In this document: piece by piece, positions 53,387 to 61,612 of the stretch | How positions within the stretch are numbered: the first letter of the stretch is position 1 | How the letters are laid out: every line of letters begins with the position of its first letter | DNA from: CAZCBX01 sp964497185 | Lineage (GTDB): Bacteria > Bdellovibrionota_G > JALEGL01 > JAGRMV01 | Assembly (NCBI GenBank): GCA_964497185.1 | Contig: CAZCBX010000014.1 | Span: forward strand, 1-64,000 | Direction of reading: 5' to 3' | DNA length: 64,000 nt | Made by a program: the position numbers and the translations under genes | Notes under the pieces: model-generated | Told to the model about the DNA's origin: nothing | What the model saw: the letters and a program-made list of their open reading frames with translations, nothing else | The model's database searches: none

Positions 53387-53551
53387 CTAACTCTCGGTAT
53401 CTTGCGGTTCGATATCCTGAGTTAGATGAAACAAAGCATAATCAGACAAATCCAATTCTTTAAGAATATTACTGGCGATGTCTTCAAAGTTAAGCTCGTA
53501 ACTTTTTTTAGAAACATTGGGTGTTTTATTTGGTTTTTTATCTTTGGTCAT
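53387..53551 (-). CDS. small acidic protein of unknown function (54 aa)
   Basis: From ATG 53551, with AAGGA 6-7 bases upstream, it encodes a protein with a Lys-rich start (MTKDKKPNK) and an acidic C-terminal half (FEDIASNILKELDLSDYALFHL). The good ribosome site supports it as real. The segment NILKELDLSDYALFH resembles NILEAMDRSDLQSIYHH in the small plus-strand gene at 53929, hinting at common origin. No known family. Confidence 0.5.
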   Translation of the reverse strand: MTKDKKPNKTPNVSKKSYELNFEDIASNILKELDLSDYALFHLTQDIEPQDTES

Positions 53552-53796
53552 ATGGATTCCTTCTCGCCCAGGATGGGCGGGCAAAATAAGAGAGCGCTCA
53601 AAACTTGGATTAAAAGCGCCTATGATTTTATTTTACTAAATACAAAAAGCGTAAATCAAGTATAAAAAAAATTAATTTTGTAAAACCTTCACTTCGGTTT
53701 GTCCAGATGGGAACTTTTATTTACATTTGGAAACCAATACAAAATATTCCAACGATGGGCTTGCAAGGATGTGTTTGTTTTATGTAAAATAAAAAG

Positions 53797-53903
53797 AAGT
53801 GGCCCCTTTTAATCCAAAAAAGGGAGCACCATGTTTTAATTTTGACCCCTCACACCAAGAGGTCTGCGCATCAACAGACTTTTTAAGTGAGGGGTCTTTT
53901 TTT
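53797..53903 (+). ncRNA. candidate small RNA or attenuated leader of the 71-aa gene
   Basis: TTGCAA (53761-53766) and TAAAAT (53785-53790), 18 bases apart, would start an RNA near 53797. It would contain a hairpin CCCTTTT/AAAAGGG (53804-53824) and end at the strong terminator 53844-53903. Either it is a free small RNA of about 107 bases, or the terminator controls how much of the 71-residue gene 26 bases downstream is transcribed. I do not recognise an RNA family. Confidence 0.4.
53844..53903 (+). terminator. strong two-storey terminator hairpin upstream of a small gene
   Basis: Outer stem GACCCCTCAC / GTGAGGGGTC (10 bp), inner helix with GTCTG/CAGAC extended by A-T and G-T pairs, then seven T (53897-53903). 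It is a clear Rho-independent terminator on the plus strand. Confidence 0.82.
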
Positions 53904-53928
53904 ATGCTTTAAGCAAAAAAGGACTTTT

Positions 53929-54144
53929 ATGAAAACAAATTTTCAACACCCCATCCCACAGACTGCTGTTTTTTTTGAGTCTATTTGCACTTCATTGGGT
54001 CAGAGATCCATGTTTGTCAACACGCGGGCTGATGATGAATCCACCGATTTGTCAGATTTGCAATGGGAGAACATCTTAGAAGCCATGGACCGATCTGACT
54101 TGCAGTCCATTTATCACCACAACGAAGAAACCGAAGAAGCTTAA
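53929..54144 (+). CDS. small acidic protein of unknown function (71 aa)
   Basis: Starts at ATG 53929 with AAAAAAGGA just upstream; an in-frame ATG at 53887 lies in the terminator hairpin and is unlikely. The C-terminal half is acidic and helical (TDLSDLQWENILEAMDRSDLQSIYHHNEETEEA). It is the only plus-strand gene inside the dcw region here and converges on ftsW (10 bases apart). Possible distant likeness to the 54-residue protein to its left. Function unknown. Confidence 0.5.
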   Translation: MKTNFQHPIPQTAVFFESICTSLGQRSMFVNTRADDESTDLSDLQWENILEAMDRSDLQSIYHHNEETEEA

Positions 54145-54154
54145 ACCAATTAAC

Positions 54155-55288
54155 TTATAAAACGCGACCGATTTTGGGCTTGGGCTTGCCGATGATGGAT
54201 GACAAAGACAGCATCATGCCCAATGAAAACATGGTGGCAATCAAGGAAGATCCTCCATAACTGACCAGTGGAAGTGTCAGCCCTTTGGTGGGCAAAAGAC
54301 CTGTGACCACACCCATATTAAATAAACTCTGTAGGGTAATCATGCATGTTAAACCGAAGGTGACCATCGACGCGAATGGGTCTTGAATTCGGGTGGCCAA
54401 TCGAATCCCCTGCACCATGATGATGAAAAAAAGCAGCACAACCACCAGGCATCCCAAAAAGCCCAATTCTTCCCCAATGACTGAAAAAATAAAATCTGTG
54501 TGCGCTTCGGGCAAGTATAGCAATTTTTGTGTACCATCCCCCAGTCCTTGACCTGTAACGCCCCCTCTTTCAAAAGCAATAAACGATTGAACCATTTGAA
54601 ACCCATCGCCTTTGGGATCAGCCCATGGATTTAAAAAACTAAACAATCGTTTGCGACGGTAGTCCGCTGATAAAATGAGAAAGGCACCTGCTGCTATGCC
54701 CACAGAAGCCAATCCCAGCAAATGTTGCCACCGCGCTCCTGCAACATAAAACATTAAAAAAAGAACGGTGGCGATGGTCACCGTGGTGCCAAAATCAGGC
54801 TGTTGCAAAATGCATCCAAGCACCATCCCATTGATCAATAAAATGGGCAGTAACCCTTTTTGAAAAGACCGAATGTTTGAACCAATTCGCTCTAGGTAAC
54901 CCGCGGTGAATAAAATAAGCCACGGTTTGATCATCTCAGAAGGTTGAAATCGAAAGGGACCGACTGCCAACCACCGCGTGGCATGTTTGGCCTCAACGCC
55001 CATGCGTGTAAAAATAACCACCAACAAGAGCGCTGTGGTTACCAGCACCACCGGCAAGGTGATTTTTTTTAGCCAATGCAAAGGGGTAAGCACCGCCACC
55101 GTCAGTGAAAGCCAACCCACCGCCAATAAGATAAGGTGTCTTTTTAAATAATAGGTGTGAGAAGAAAATCGCTCTTGCGCCATAAAAGAGCTTGAGCTGT
55201 ACACCATGACCGACCCTATGATCATCAACAGCAAAATGCTTGTGAGCAGTACCGGGTCTAGCCGATACAATTTTTTACCCGGCATCAC
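54155..55288 (-). CDS. ftsW: lipid II polymerase FtsW (SEDS family)
   Basis: 377 residues with about ten membrane helices. VMVYSSSSFMAQ, WLAVGPFRFQPSEMIKPWLILFTAGYLER, and the late motif LTLPLVSYGGSSLIATMFSLGM mark the RodA/FtsW family; its place among mur genes supports FtsW. It polymerises septal glycan strands with FtsI. The start is GTG 55288 or ATG 55285, directly after the murD stop codon. Confidence 0.94.
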   Translation of the reverse strand: MMPGKKLYRLDPVLLTSILLLMIIGSVMVYSSSSFMAQERFSSHTYYLKRHLILLAVGWLSLTVAVLTPLHWLKKITLPVVLVTTALLLVVIFTRMGVEAKHATRWLAVGPFRFQPSEMIKPWLILFTAGYLERIGSNIRSFQKGLLPILLINGMVLGCILQQPDFGTTVTIATVLFLMFYVAGARWQHLLGLASVGIAAGAFLILSADYRRKRLFSFLNPWADPKGDGFQMVQSFIAFERGGVTGQGLGDGTQKLLYLPEAHTDFIFSVIGEELGFLGCLVVVLLFFIIMVQGIRLATRIQDPFASMVTFGLTCMITLQSLFNMGVVTGLLPTKGLTLPLVSYGGSSLIATMFSLGMMLSLSSIIGKPKPKIGRVL

Positions 55289-56593
55289 TTAAAAAAGCTC
55301 CAGACTTTGAACCAACTGTTTGAAATGTTCGCCCCGCTCTGCCATGTTTTCGTAGCGGTCAAAACTTGCAAATCCTGGTGACAGAAGAATCACCTCACCT
55401 TGCTGGACTTTTAAACACGCCGCATGGAGCGCTTCGGCAAGATTATCATAGGGCTTACCTACCTTGGAATCCACATATTGACTCAACAGTGATGCCACCT
55501 CTCCAAACATATATATGGCACGAATGTTGGGATGTTGAGCCAACTGTTGCATAAACATTTGAACATCCATGTTTTTATTTCGACCGCCCACCAATAGATG
55601 CACTGGCTGCGTGCATTGACCAACGGCATACAATGTTGAAGCTGGTGTCGTGCTCTTTGAATCATTGATAAACGAGCAAGGCAAGTTGGACACAACCGTT
55701 TCACATCGATGGGGCAAGCCGCGAAAACGTTGAATCACATGCTGACATCGATCGGCTTCAATGCCGTAACGGTTGGCAACCCAATGGGCGATCATTTGCG
55801 CTTCCTTGGAAAGGACCCGCGATGCCCATACAATGTTTTGTCCATTCATGACAAAGCCCTGCTCAAAAATTTCAATATCGCTATTGGGCGCGCCATTGGC
55901 ACTGAAAGTTTGATGACTCGCTGCACATGTGGGCTCAACCAACTGCGGTTGATCTGCGTTGGATAAAATCCAATCGTCATCCGTTTGATGCGCGTAAATT
56001 TTTTGTTTGCACTGTAAATAACGGTCCATGGTTTGATGGCGATCGAGATGATTTTCATGAAGGTTTAACAACACAGCGCCTTGTGGATGAAATTGGCTGC
56101 TTTGCTCCAGCTGAAAACTGGATACTTCCACCACTGCAAAATCCCATTGACCATCTACGGCTTCGATCAAAGGGTTGCCCAGGTTGCCGCCGACAAAGAC
56201 GTGTCGATACTTTTGCCGCAGCACTTCACCCAACAGCTGGGTCACGGTGGATTTACCCAATGATCCTGTGACCGCAATCATCGGACAAGTGAGCATGGAA
56301 GATGCCACGTCAATTTCACTGCGCACCGGTATGCCCTGGGCTTGAAACCAGTCTAATAATGGATGATCCCAGGGCACACCGGGGCTCACAATGGCTTGAT
56401 CCAATTTCAGTGGTTGATCCAAAGGTTGATCTTGGTAACAAAGCGCATTTTGAATGCCGATCTCCTGCAAGCGCTGCTCGTTTTGCTGGGGGGGCCTTTG
56501 GTCAAAAACATGAATTTGGGCTTTCGGGGCATAATGCTTTGCCAGCGCCATGCCTGTTTTGGGGCCCAATCCTACAATTGCTACCTGCATCAT
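55289..56593 (-). CDS. murD: UDP-N-acetylmuramoylalanine--D-glutamate ligase
   Basis: 434 residues. VAIVGLGPKTGMALA, ATP loop AVTGSLGKSTVTQLL (Leu/Ser where GTNGK is usual), EVSSFQLEQ, LNLHENHLDRH, NDSKSTTPAST. It adds D-glutamate to UDP-MurNAc-Ala. Start codon directly after mraY stop; stop directly before ftsW. Confidence 0.94.
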   Translation of the reverse strand: MMQVAIVGLGPKTGMALAKHYAPKAQIHVFDQRPPQQNEQRLQEIGIQNALCYQDQPLDQPLKLDQAIVSPGVPWDHPLLDWFQAQGIPVRSEIDVASSMLTCPMIAVTGSLGKSTVTQLLGEVLRQKYRHVFVGGNLGNPLIEAVDGQWDFAVVEVSSFQLEQSSQFHPQGAVLLNLHENHLDRHQTMDRYLQCKQKIYAHQTDDDWILSNADQPQLVEPTCAASHQTFSANGAPNSDIEIFEQGFVMNGQNIVWASRVLSKEAQMIAHWVANRYGIEADRCQHVIQRFRGLPHRCETVVSNLPCSFINDSKSTTPASTLYAVGQCTQPVHLLVGGRNKNMDVQMFMQQLAQHPNIRAIYMFGEVASLLSQYVDSKVGKPYDNLAEALHAACLKVQQGEVILLSPGFASFDRYENMAERGEHFKQLVQSLELF

Positions 56594-56594
56594 T

Positions 56595-57665
56595 TTACCG
56601 AAGCTTGAGGGTTGAGAGTGAAAGCAACGCTAGAATAATGGAAATAATCCAAAACCGCACGATCACTTTGGGCTCTGCCCAGCCCTTGAGTTCAAAGTGA
56701 TGGTGAAGCGGTGCCATTCGAAACACACGTTTGCCTGTAAGTTTAAATGAAATCACCTGAATGATCACACTGGAGGCTTCCAGCACAAAAATACCTCCGA
56801 CCATAATCAACACCAGTTCTTGTTTGGCCACCACCGCAATGATGCCCAAAAGCCCCCCAATGCTGAGCGAGCCTACATCCCCCATAAAAACTTGGGCTGG
56901 GTAGGCGTTGTACCAAAGAAAACTCAAAGCGCCCCCGAACAAAGCCGCACATAAAATGGCAATTTCACCCGCACCAGGAATGTAGGTGACTTGCAAGTAA
57001 TCTGAAAAAAATGCGTTGCCCGCAATGTAGGAAAAAAACAAATAGGTTACCGACGCAATCAGGGTGGGGCCTATGGCCAAGCCGTCCAAGCCGTCTGTTA
57101 AGTTTACTGCATTGGAGCTGGCCACCAACACCAGCGCAACAAATGGAATAAAAGCGGCGCCCATCCACACGTTGGCATTTTTAAGAAACGGAATGGTTAG
57201 CGAGGTATTAAAGCCTGAGTCATAAAGCAAAAAACCCATCGCTGTGGCCAACAGGCATTGTAAAAAAAACTTTGTTCTGGCGCGCAAGCCCCCTCTTTTT
57301 TTTACTTTGGATATGTCGTCGGCGTAACCAATGAGTGCAAAGCCCATCATGGTGATGATGCACACCCAGGGCAACAATCCATTTAAGTCAGCCCAGCATA
57401 AAAATGACAACAACGTGGTTAAAATGATAATGATGCCACCCATGGTGGGGGTGCCCAATTTTTCACGATGGCGCTCGGGTACATCTTGCCGAATGTTGTC
57501 TGCACCATTTTGCATTTTTCGCAAATACCGAATCAACGGTCGGCCCAACATCAAGCCTAAAAAAATGGCCGTTAAGATGGCCATAAAAATACGAAACGAA
57601 ATGTATTGGACGACCCGTAAAAAACTAAACTGATCTTGAAATGAAAGCAGCAAATGATAGAGCAT
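56595..57665 (-). CDS. mraY: phospho-MurNAc-pentapeptide transferase
   Basis: 356 residues with about ten membrane helices. GTPTMGGIIIILTTLLSFL, NLTDGLDGLAIGP with the catalytic aspartates, GDVGSLSIGGLLG, and the C-terminal APLHHHFELKGWAEPKV are all family marks. It makes lipid I. AAGGA lies 6 bases before ATG 57665. Confidence 0.96.
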   Translation of the reverse strand: MLYHLLLSFQDQFSFLRVVQYISFRIFMAILTAIFLGLMLGRPLIRYLRKMQNGADNIRQDVPERHREKLGTPTMGGIIIILTTLLSFLCWADLNGLLPWVCIITMMGFALIGYADDISKVKKRGGLRARTKFFLQCLLATAMGFLLYDSGFNTSLTIPFLKNANVWMGAAFIPFVALVLVASSNAVNLTDGLDGLAIGPTLIASVTYLFFSYIAGNAFFSDYLQVTYIPGAGEIAILCAALFGGALSFLWYNAYPAQVFMGDVGSLSIGGLLGIIAVVAKQELVLIMVGGIFVLEASSVIIQVISFKLTGKRVFRMAPLHHHFELKGWAEPKVIVRFWIISIILALLSLSTLKLR

Positions 57666-57674
57666 GAAAATTCC

Positions 57675-59057
57675 TTATACAGGCGATGAATCTAGCCAAG
57701 GCGCAACCAGTTCTTCCAACCGCATCCCTCTAGAACCTTTGACATAAAGTATATCGCCAGATTGGAAATGGTCATCTATTTTTTCGAATGCGGTGTGTCG
57801 ATCTTCTAGCTCGATTAGCTGACTTTCTTTCATCCCGCCTTGCAAGGCGCCTTGAATGACTGCGCCTGAAAACTGCCCAATCACCAACAACTGGTCAATC
57901 CCATAATCAGCCAGTGACTTGCCCAGGGTGCAATGAATTTTTGCACCTTCTTGGCCCAGCTCAAACATATCGCCCAGCAGAGCTACTTTACGACCAGGCA
58001 AATCTTTCAGGGCCTGAAGCCCCGCATGCATGGATGACGGGTTGGCGTTGTAACAATCCACAATCATCAAGCGATCATCGGGCAAAGATATTTTCTGCAT
58101 ACGCATGGCCATGGCCTCGAGCAAAGGAATTCTTGCTTGTACGGTTTCAGCCGGCATATTTACGCTCATCGCCAAACCCAATACACAGAGCAAATTGGAT
58201 ACATTGTGCAGGCCTGGGTGTTTAAAAGCAGCCTCCATGTCGGTGTCACCATATCCAATCACCAGATGGTATCCTTCAGAGGTAGGGGTGATGGTTTTGC
58301 AATGTATATCCGCGTTGGTTGTTAACGACGTGGTGATGGCTTTGCCTTCAAATCGATCCCTCATGGGGGCAATGTAGGGATCATCCATTCGAAATACCCC
58401 AATGCCATTGCGATCCAAACACTGAAAAATTTCTTCCTTGGCTTTGGCCACGCCCGATTCATCCCCAAAAGCTTGAAGATGTGCTTTTCCGATGCTGGTC
58501 AAAACAGATACTTGCGGCAAAGCAATTTCACACAACGCTTTGAGTTCACCATAATCATTGATGCCCATTTCCAACACGGCTTGGTTGTGATGCGCTTGCA
58601 AAAGTAACAGCGTGAGCGGCACACCCAGGTGATTGTTCCAGGTACCGGGCGTCACCAATGTGTCCGGCCCAAAAATGCCCCGTGCAAACTCTTTGGTGCT
58701 GGTTTTGCCGTTGGATCCGCTGATGGCCATGATCGTTTTACCCCAGACTTGACGGTGCGAGCGCGCCAATTGCCATAAAGCATGAAGGGTGTTGGGTACA
58801 ACCCACTGCGCCACCTCAGGTTGGGGTTTTTCAACGATGACTGCGCTGGCACCTTTTTTCCATGCATCTTGAACAAAGTCATGTCCATCTCTGGCGCTGG
58901 GCAACGCGAAAAACAAATCACCTGGCTGCAACACACGTGAATCTAAACAAACGCCCGTGATGGGCGATGAGAGGCTGCCTTTGAGGTCTTGGCCAAGCCA
59001 CGCATTGATATTTTCTTCTTTTAAAACCGTATCCACGCGTAGTGGTTGTTTTTTCAT
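57675..59057 (-). CDS. murF: UDP-MurNAc-tripeptide--D-alanyl-D-alanine ligase
   Basis: 460 residues from ATG 59057, which overlaps the murE stop as ATGA and has GGGAG 8 bases upstream; a GTG at 59072 is the longer alternative. GVCLDSRVLQPGDLFFAL, ATP loop MAISGSNGKTSTKEF, EMGINDYGELKALCEI, DCYNANPSSM and LLGDMFELG. It adds the D-Ala-D-Ala made by Ddl. Confidence 0.95.
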   Translation of the reverse strand: MKKQPLRVDTVLKEENINAWLGQDLKGSLSSPITGVCLDSRVLQPGDLFFALPSARDGHDFVQDAWKKGASAVIVEKPQPEVAQWVVPNTLHALWQLARSHRQVWGKTIMAISGSNGKTSTKEFARGIFGPDTLVTPGTWNNHLGVPLTLLLLQAHHNQAVLEMGINDYGELKALCEIALPQVSVLTSIGKAHLQAFGDESGVAKAKEEIFQCLDRNGIGVFRMDDPYIAPMRDRFEGKAITTSLTTNADIHCKTITPTSEGYHLVIGYGDTDMEAAFKHPGLHNVSNLLCVLGLAMSVNMPAETVQARIPLLEAMAMRMQKISLPDDRLMIVDCYNANPSSMHAGLQALKDLPGRKVALLGDMFELGQEGAKIHCTLGKSLADYGIDQLLVIGQFSGAVIQGALQGGMKESQLIELEDRHTAFEKIDDHFQSGDILYVKGSRGMRLEELVAPWLDSSPV

Positions 59058-60535
59058 CGCATTTTCTCCCACGCTTCTCTTATTTTTTGACGGTCATCAA
59101 ACGGATGCCGGACGCCATGCACCTCTTGATAGGTTTCGTGGCCTTTGCCAGCAACCAGCACCAAATCACCCGGCTGGGCTTGCGTAATAGCATACGCAAT
59201 CGCTCGGGCTCGGTCTACTTCCACATGCACCTTTTGCGCAAACGCGTCCTCTTGTTCAATGGCATGAATCATTTCATCAAGGATGGCTTGAGGATCTTCG
59301 GTGCGTGGATTGTCCGTGGTCATCACCACGTGGTCGCTTTTGGCCAAAACTGTTTTGGCCATGGGACCTCTGCGCGTGGCATCTCGATCGCCGCCGCTAC
59401 CAAACACGGTCCACAATTTGCCCTGTACATGGGGTTTGAGCGTATCCAACACATTGGCCAGCGCATCTTCTGTATAGGCATAATCCACGATCACATCAAA
59501 TTTGGCATTTTTTAAATCAACCGGTTCCAAACGGCCCGGTACTTTGACCGGATTTTGCCATTGGGTTTGTATGCTGAGCGGATCAATACCCAATATAAGC
59601 GCCACGCAGGTGGCAGCCATCGCGTTGTACAGGTTGTATTGACCCACAATGGGTGTGCGAAGCGACCATGTTTGATCTTGAACCCGCAGCTTGATTTGAC
59701 TTTGGGTGGGGGCCGATAAAAATTCGAGCAGTTGAATATCCGCACGCGGCGCCTGACCATAGGTCCACACGGGGTCTAGTTTGTCGTGCGCAATCCATTG
59801 TTGTGCCACAGGATCGTCTACATTCATCACCGATGCTTTTTTTGTTTTGCAAGAGTTGGCCAAAAGTACGGTAAACAATTTCTTTTTGGCTTCCGCGTAG
59901 GCCTCCATGGTGTGATGATAATCCAAATGTTCGTGGGTTAAGTTGGTAAAAACACACACGTCAAATTCAATGCCCTCTAATCGTCCCTGGTCAATGCCAT
60001 GAGAAGAACACTCCATCACCACCGTATCGACTTGCGCTTGATGCATTTGATGCAAGTACCATTGCATGATTTCAAATGCCGGGGTGGTCCATCTTGCCGC
60101 TTCTTGGTGACCCGGCCATCGGTATTGCGTGGTGCCAATCACGCCCACCTTTTGGCCGCATTTTTTTAAGAAAGCCTCTATATAATGACACGTGCTGGTT
60201 TTGCCATTGGTGCCCGTCACCCCCACCACCGTAAAATGCTTGCTTGGATTTTGATACAATCGAAGTACAAGGTCTTGCAAAGAAGGCTGATCCCGCGGGG
60301 TTTGAACCCAAGGCCCGCGTATTTCCGTCCCGGGGGGCGCCACCACCGCACTGGCCCCTCGATCCAGCGCTTCCTGAGCAAATTGCAACCCATCCACCTG
60401 CAGACCTTGTTTGGGGTAGTACAAATCGCCCGGTTGCACGCTGCGTGAATCCGACCAGATCCGTCGAATGTCCAAATCGGGCGGCGCGTGCAGCACTGCA
60501 TCCGACCAAGGCTCCAGTAAATGCTTGAGTTTCAT
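59054..60535 (-). CDS. murE: UDP-MurNAc-tripeptide synthetase, probably diaminopimelate-adding
   Basis: 493 residues from ATG 60535 (MKLKHLL, the usual family start); the open frame continues to 60607 without a better start, and no strong ribosome site is seen. ATP loop VGVTGTNGKTSTCHYI, MECSSHGIDQGRLEGI, FTNLTHEHLDYHHTM. The selectivity motif reads DNPRTEDP, matching the DNPR of meso-diaminopimelate-specific MurE. The gene is followed by murF with a 4-base overlap. Confidence 0.93.
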   Translation of the reverse strand: MKLKHLLEPWSDAVLHAPPDLDIRRIWSDSRSVQPGDLYYPKQGLQVDGLQFAQEALDRGASAVVAPPGTEIRGPWVQTPRDQPSLQDLVLRLYQNPSKHFTVVGVTGTNGKTSTCHYIEAFLKKCGQKVGVIGTTQYRWPGHQEAARWTTPAFEIMQWYLHQMHQAQVDTVVMECSSHGIDQGRLEGIEFDVCVFTNLTHEHLDYHHTMEAYAEAKKKLFTVLLANSCKTKKASVMNVDDPVAQQWIAHDKLDPVWTYGQAPRADIQLLEFLSAPTQSQIKLRVQDQTWSLRTPIVGQYNLYNAMAATCVALILGIDPLSIQTQWQNPVKVPGRLEPVDLKNAKFDVIVDYAYTEDALANVLDTLKPHVQGKLWTVFGSGGDRDATRRGPMAKTVLAKSDHVVMTTDNPRTEDPQAILDEMIHAIEQEDAFAQKVHVEVDRARAIAYAITQAQPGDLVLVAGKGHETYQEVHGVRHPFDDRQKIREAWEKMR

Positions 60536-60867
60536 ATAAGCCAAACGTACCGAAAACCTTTCCAACTGACCAGAGAACACATGGATAATTTGCGGCTCAC
60601 TGCCCATGCAAAGCGTTTATTTTTTGGTTTTAAACACGCCACTTGTAGCAGCTTTTGGGGCTTGAAGCTCGCTAGTCCTCGCTGCGCTGCGGAGACGCTC
60701 TCAGAAGCCCCAAAAGCTGGTTCGGCAACTGGAGTTTTTTATTCCCGATGGGCACTTAAGATGTTTTTGTTTTGGAATGCAATATTAATATTTGAATCAG
60801 CCATTCAAGACGCTCTTTTGGCGTCAAGGAAAGACTATGACGCAACAAGCGTTTTCTGGTTTCTACA
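60536..60867. other. spacer between murE and the nucleotidyltransferase gene
   Basis: 332 bases with no credible gene. It holds the left copy of the inverted hairpin element (60626-60725). If ftsI and murE were once neighbours, murE's promoter or read-through must now pass this element. Confidence 0.5.
60626..60725 (-). repeat. hairpin element with conserved loop, left copy flanking the nucleotidyltransferase
   Basis: Perfect 15-bp stem CAGCTTTTGGGGCTT / AAGCCCCAAAAGCTG (60649-60663 and 60705-60719). On the minus strand the 41-base loop contains CGCAGCGCAGCGAG. The element is present in inverted orientation at 61504-61600. The outer limits GGTTTTAAAC and GGTTCGG are shared by both copies. 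Confidence 0.85.
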
Positions 60868-61389
60868 TCATTCACTTTTTTCATCCCTTATCGATTCTAA
60901 CATCTTTATATCTTCCAGGTCTAGAGGGCGCCCCGCCTCACGTTTGAGCTCTATCAAATCTTCTATACTGGCTACGTGGATTTCAAAATGATCAATGGCT
61001 ATAATCTTTTTTCTCTGTTTTGCACTTTGAAAATCAAATGGTTCACGGACAAACAAATCGATTTCGACCAATGGATATTTGGTGCTGCTCAAAGAGAATA
61101 CTGTTAGCCCTTTTTCTTGAATCCAGGACTCTCTAATACGCTCATTCGCAAATTGCTCTATGGGTACAGGCGCTCTTGGTACATACGCTAGTTCTTTGAG
61201 GGCTTTCATGGCATTTTCAAGATTATGTTGTTCCATGGACAATACGATGTCGATATCAGACGTAGCACGGAGATGACCATGAAGCACAACAGCCAGCCCA
61301 CCCACAACAAGGTAATCAACGTTTGCATCATGCAACGCAGTAAATATAGGATCAAATACAAGCTGCATATTATAGGTGGATTTTATCAT
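60868..61389 (-). CDS. nucleotidyltransferase-fold protein
   Basis: 173 residues. The motif VGGLAVVLHGHLRATSDIDIVL (GG-x-A...G..R.T.DiD) is that of minimal nucleotidyltransferases (DUF6036/AbiEii-like group), with two metal-binding aspartates. A later acidic residue in PLVEIDLFV could complete the triad. The C-terminal part VASIEDLIELKREAGRPLDLEDIKML is the usual end of these proteins. No antitoxin-like partner is next to it. The start may be ATG 61368 (MQLVFDP) or ATG 61389. It is bracketed by inverted hairpin elements and splits murE from ftsI, so it looks like an inserted cassette. Confidence 0.78.
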   Translation of the reverse strand: MIKSTYNMQLVFDPIFTALHDANVDYLVVGGLAVVLHGHLRATSDIDIVLSMEQHNLENAMKALKELAYVPRAPVPIEQFANERIRESWIQEKGLTVFSLSSTKYPLVEIDLFVREPFDFQSAKQRKKIIAIDHFEIHVASIEDLIELKREAGRPLDLEDIKMLESIRDEKSE

Positions 61390-61503
61390 ACGACATAATG
61401 ATTGGCATTATTTGATAAATCCTATCTCTAAAACCAAGTCACACGGGGACGCTTCAGAATACATAGTGTGGCCCATGATTTCCTGATTTTAAACCTCCCA
61501 TCA

Positions 61504-61600
61504 CCGAACCAGCTTTTGGGGCTGGTGCGCGCGTCTCCGCAGCGTAGCGAGGACTAGCAAGCAGCAGCCTCAAAAGCTGCAACAAGGAGCAGGTTTAAAA
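61504..61600 (+). repeat. hairpin element with conserved loop, right copy flanking the nucleotidyltransferase
   Basis: Inverted relative to the left copy and alike over about 100 bases. Identical blocks: CCGAACCAGCTTTTGGGGCT, GCGTCTCCGCAGCG, AGCGAGGACTAGC, AAAAGCTGC. The stem differs at an inner pair (T-A in the left copy, G-C here) and has one G-T pair, so pairing is kept despite sequence change. The loop core is CGCAGCGTAGCGAG. It ends about 12 bases before the ftsI stop codon. Confidence 0.84.
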
Positions 61601-61612
61601 CGTCCATGCAAT

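Noticed and set aside
60297..60310. tRNA-like T-arm sequence (GGTTTGAACCC)
   Set aside because: It lies inside the murE coding sequence and no acceptor stem or anticodon arm surrounds it.
60868..61389. Toxin-antitoxin module
   Set aside because: The nucleotidyltransferase could resemble AbiEii/MenT toxins, but no antitoxin-like gene is within 300 bases on either side.
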